Of a stretch of DNA of 9,540 nt, positions 7,868 through 9,540 are shown piece after piece (positions within the stretch are counted from its first letter, which is position 1; every line of letters starts with the position of its first letter). The translations under genes and the position numbers were made by a program. Source of the DNA: CAYRTD01 sp964426915 (GTDB lineage Bacteria; Bacteroidota; Bacteroidia; Bacteroidales; GCA-2748055). The stretch lies in the NCBI GenBank assembly GCA_964426915.1, contig CAYRTD010000146.1:1-9540 (forward strand), written 5' to 3'. The notes under the pieces were generated by a model. The model had not been told where the DNA came from. It saw nothing but the letters and a program-made list of their open reading frames with translations, and did no database searches.

Positions 7868-9118
7868 ATGAGACTGATAACATTAATTATAATTTTCCCG
7901 TCGTTGATCTTTGTTTCATGTAATGATGGTGGAAGAAATGAGAGAAGTGAGGATTACATTACCCGGCTTCACGAGAGAGTTCTTACTGTGGATAGTCATA
8001 CTGATACCCCCCTGAGATTCACAAGAACAGGCTACGATTTCTTTAAACGTCAGGATCCTCATGAAGACGGGTCGAAGGTAGATTTTCCCAGGATGGAAGA
8101 AGGACAGCTGGATGGTATTTTCCTGGCAGTATTTTTGGGGCAGCGGGAACGAACGGAAGAAGGATATGCTCAGGCCAAAAGCCGGGCTTATCAGGTCTTT
8201 GATTCTATTTACTCATTAATAGACAGGGGAGGAGACAAGCTTCAACTGGCTCTTTCACCCCGTGATTTCAGGAAAATAGACCGCCAGGGAAAATCCGCAA
8301 TATTCATAGGTGTTGAAAATGGTTATCCGCTGGGACTTGATGTTTCCATGGTCGATAGTTTTTATAATTTGGGCGCCAGATACATAACCCTGTGCCATAC
8401 TCAGAATAATGATATCTGCGATTCATCCACAGATCCGGAAGGTCCAGAATATGATGGATTGTCAGATTTCGGTTATCGTGTCGTGGAACGCATGAATGAG
8501 CTGGGAATGATGATTGATGTTTCTCATGCTTCCGATGATTCCTTTTACGATATAATCGAGTCGAGTACTAAGCCCGTGATCGCTTCACATTCTTGTGCAA
8601 GAGCGATTTGTGATAACCCGAGAAACCTGAGTGATGATATGTTAAAGGCACTGGCAGAAAACGATGGGGTAATTCAGATGTGCATTCTGAGTGCTTATGT
8701 TGAAACGCCACAACCGAATCCCCTTCGCGATTCAGCAAAAAATGCTGTCAGGGAAAAGCATGGCAATTATTATGATCTGGATGATGAGGGAAGACAGGCA
8801 TTTCTCAAAGACTGGTATGCGGTGGATAAAAACTTCCCTCAAGAGCTGGCAGATGTAGGCCAAGTTGTGGATCATATTGATCACATCGTGGAAATCGCCG
8901 GGATAGATCATGTGGGGATCGGTACGGATTTCGACGGAGGTGGCGGGGTAGAAGGTTGTTATGATGTGAGTGAGCTGAGAAATATCACTGCAGAGCTTGT
9001 GAGAAGAGGTTATTCGGAAAAGGACATTAAAAAGATCTGGAGTGGGAATCTGATGAGGGTGATGGGGGAGCAGGAGGCAGGAGGCAGGAGGCAGGAGGCA
9101 GGAGGCAGTAATCAGTAA
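7868..9118 (+). CDS. Lipoprotein membrane dipeptidase, peptidase family M19
   Basis: M19 enzymes are dinuclear zinc dipeptidases related to renal dipeptidase; bacterial members often cleave dipeptides with a D-residue at the C-terminus. From the ATG the product has 416 residues. All metal ligands are visible: H44-x-D46 (DSHTDTP), bridging E150 (GVENG), H220 (DVSH), H241 (SHS), and D354 (GTDFDGGG). The N-terminus is a short lipoprotein signal with a loose lipobox ending FVSC (C18), so it is likely anchored in the envelope by Lgt/Lnt processing. I chose the ATG at 7868. A TTG at 7838 in the same frame would add ten residues (start of MNNERKIYFF) and a more basic n-region, but TTG is a rare start. 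The family's usual end is near NLMRVMG; the last 15 or so residues, with the repeating word QEAGG, come from the heptamer array and the stop codon lies in its seventh unit. Precise substrate is unknown. Confidence 0.93.
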   Translation: MRLITLIIIFPSLIFVSCNDGGRNERSEDYITRLHERVLTVDSHTDTPLRFTRTGYDFFKRQDPHEDGSKVDFPRMEEGQLDGIFLAVFLGQRERTEEGYAQAKSRAYQVFDSIYSLIDRGGDKLQLALSPRDFRKIDRQGKSAIFIGVENGYPLGLDVSMVDSFYNLGARYITLCHTQNNDICDSSTDPEGPEYDGLSDFGYRVVERMNELGMMIDVSHASDDSFYDIIESSTKPVIASHSCARAICDNPRNLSDDMLKALAENDGVIQMCILSAYVETPQPNPLRDSAKNAVREKHGNYYDLDDEGRQAFLKDWYAVDKNFPQELADVGQVVDHIDHIVEIAGIDHVGIGTDFDGGGGVEGCYDVSELRNITAELVRRGYSEKDIKKIWSGNLMRVMGEQEAGGRRQEAGGSNQ

Positions 9119-9197
9119 TCAGTAATCAGTGGGCAGTAGGCAGTAAGGAGTAAGAAGTAAGAAGTAAGGAGTAAGGAGTGAGGAGTGAGGAGTAAGA
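9072..9197. repeat. Degenerate heptanucleotide tandem array (18 units)
   Basis: Eighteen consecutive 7-bp units, every one starting with AG and none out of register. In order: AGGAGGC five times, AGTAATC three times, AGTGGGC, AGTAGGC, AGTAAGG, AGTAAGA twice, AGTAAGG twice, AGTGAGG twice, AGTAAGA; an imperfect unit AAGAAGT follows. Variants occur in homogeneous blocks, as expected from local slippage or duplication. From 9142 the top strand is all purine except one T at the third position of each unit. The array overlaps the last 47 bases of the M19 gene. Similar short heptamer arrays (STRR sequences) are known between genes of heterocystous cyanobacteria; a counterpart name for this phylum is not known to me. 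Confidence 0.93.
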
Positions 9198-9204
9198 AAG
9201 AAGT

Positions 9205-9305
9205 GGGTTTCCATGGATGGAGGCATTTTTTTAAGGAATAGGGGAAGTTAAATTAAAGGGGGTAGATGATCTTATAAGAGTTTGAAAATAAATACTATAT
9301 AAATT
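9205..9305. other. Gene-free AT/G-rich spacer between the two repeat regions
   Basis: I see no gene, RNA or clear hairpin in this stretch. It begins G-rich (GGGTTTCC, then AAGGAATAGGGGAAG) and becomes AT-rich toward 9305. A run of seven T at about 9228-9234 is not preceded by a convincing stem. Confidence 0.4.
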
Positions 9306-9338
9306 TAGTTAGAGTCTGTCAATAGAGTCGGGTGTCTG
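9306..9338 (+). repeat. 33-bp direct repeat, copy A
   Basis: Begins TAGTTAGAGTCTGTC and ends GTCGGGTGTCTG. It matches copy B (9465-9497) at 31 of 33 positions; the differences are A/C at position 16 and G/A at position 20. The copies are 159 bp apart in the same orientation. Sequence beyond each copy differs, so this is not a simple tandem duplication. Confidence 0.9.
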
Positions 9339-9351
9339 GATCATAACCGAA

Positions 9352-9367
9352 ACCGCCACATGGCGGT
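9352..9367. repeat. Short GC-rich hairpin
   Basis: ACCGCCA and TGGCGGT are perfect reverse complements separated by CA; a realistic fold is a 6-bp stem with the loop ACAT. It lies just after direct-repeat copy A. No T-run follows, so it does not look like a terminator. Confidence 0.7.
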
Positions 9368-9396
9368 GAGCTCAGCGACAGCGTGCGGAGGCACAA

Positions 9397-9442
9397 GCCC
9401 CAAAAAGCGGAGTTTACTAATGTAAATGAGCATTTTTGGGGC
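9397..9442. repeat. Two-tier inverted repeat between the direct repeats
   Basis: GCCCCAAAAA (9397-9406) pairs perfectly with TTTTTGGGGC (9433-9442). Inside, after a symmetric 6 + 6 base internal loop, TTTAC (9413-9417) pairs with GTAAA (9422-9426) around the loop TAAT. The matching internal-loop lengths suggest a conserved folded element rather than chance. It fills the middle of the interval between the two 33-bp copies. Confidence 0.8.
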
Positions 9443-9464
9443 GAGCATAACGCAGATAGCGGAC

Positions 9465-9497
9465 TAGTTAGAGTCTGTCCATAAAGTCGGGTGTCTG
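9465..9497 (+). repeat. 33-bp direct repeat, copy B
   Basis: Second copy of the element at 9306-9338, with two substitutions. Its last base is also the first base of the palindrome at 9497-9516. The two copies bracket 126 bp holding both hairpins. Confidence 0.9.
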
Positions 9498-9516
9498 TTC
9501 CGATAGCTATCGGAAC
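9497..9516. repeat. 20-bp perfect palindrome
   Basis: GTTCCGATAGCTATCGGAAC is a perfect inverted repeat with no spacer, sitting directly after direct-repeat copy B. Such a site could bind a dimeric protein or form a cruciform or transcript hairpin. No T-run follows (ATAATG), so intrinsic termination is unlikely. Confidence 0.85.
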
Positions 9517-9540
9517 ATAATGTTCAAGATCAAGGCGCGC

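Noticed and set aside
9347..9483. Short open stretch across the hairpin element, ending at TAA in direct-repeat copy B
   Set aside because: No ATG-led start of useful length, no ribosome site, and the stretch is explained by the inverted repeats; probably a chance frame in a non-coding element.
9306..9497. Possible CRISPR array (two similar repeats)
   Set aside because: Only two copies, with 126 bp between them and hairpins inside; spacer length and copy number do not fit, and no cas gene is present.
9306..9497. Intact insertion sequence bounded by the 33-bp copies
   Set aside because: The copies are direct, not inverted, and the 126 bp between them cannot encode a transposase.

Overview
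The window looks like chromosomal DNA of a member of the Bacteroidota. It is AT-rich with weak Shine-Dalgarno sites. The best upstream elements match the TAnnTTTG -7 box of this phylum, and two exported proteins have signal peptides followed by Gln. The gene families present (full-length DsbD, Lnt, a fused PlsC/GNAT acyltransferase, an M19 lipoprotein) also fit. A marine or anaerobic Marinilabiliales/Bacteroidales-type genome is possible, but the sequence alone does not settle the order.

Layout: 1-370 has no convincing gene and ends in the dsbD promoter. 371-2482 (+) encodes a complete DsbD with all three cysteine pairs. Convergent to it, 13 bp away, is a small unrecognised probable beta-barrel protein (2496-3137, -). 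Behind that on the same strand lies lnt, apolipoprotein N-acyltransferase (3392-5002, -). Divergent from lnt are three + strand genes: a LysE-family exporter (5176-5802), a 595-residue fusion of a PlsC-like O-acyltransferase with an OlsB-like N-acyltransferase (5925-7712), and a lipoprotein M19 dipeptidase (7868-9118).

The right end (9072-9540) is repeat DNA. A run of eighteen 7-bp units, kept in perfect register, starts inside the last codons of the dipeptidase and supplies its C-terminal tail and stop codon. After that come two direct copies of a 33-bp sequence flanking two hairpins, and a 20-bp perfect palindrome. No next gene is visible before the window ends.

The genes share an envelope theme: periplasmic thiol reduction (DsbD), lipoprotein maturation (Lnt), export of small molecules (LysE), probable synthesis of amino-acid-containing lipids (fused acyltransferase), and peptide hydrolysis at the envelope (M19 lipoprotein). 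They are probably several transcription units rather than one pathway operon. The clearest points of interest are the fused aminolipid synthase, the heptamer array eating into a coding end, and the composite repeat element at the right edge. I saw no defence system, prophage, CRISPR array, tRNA or rRNA.
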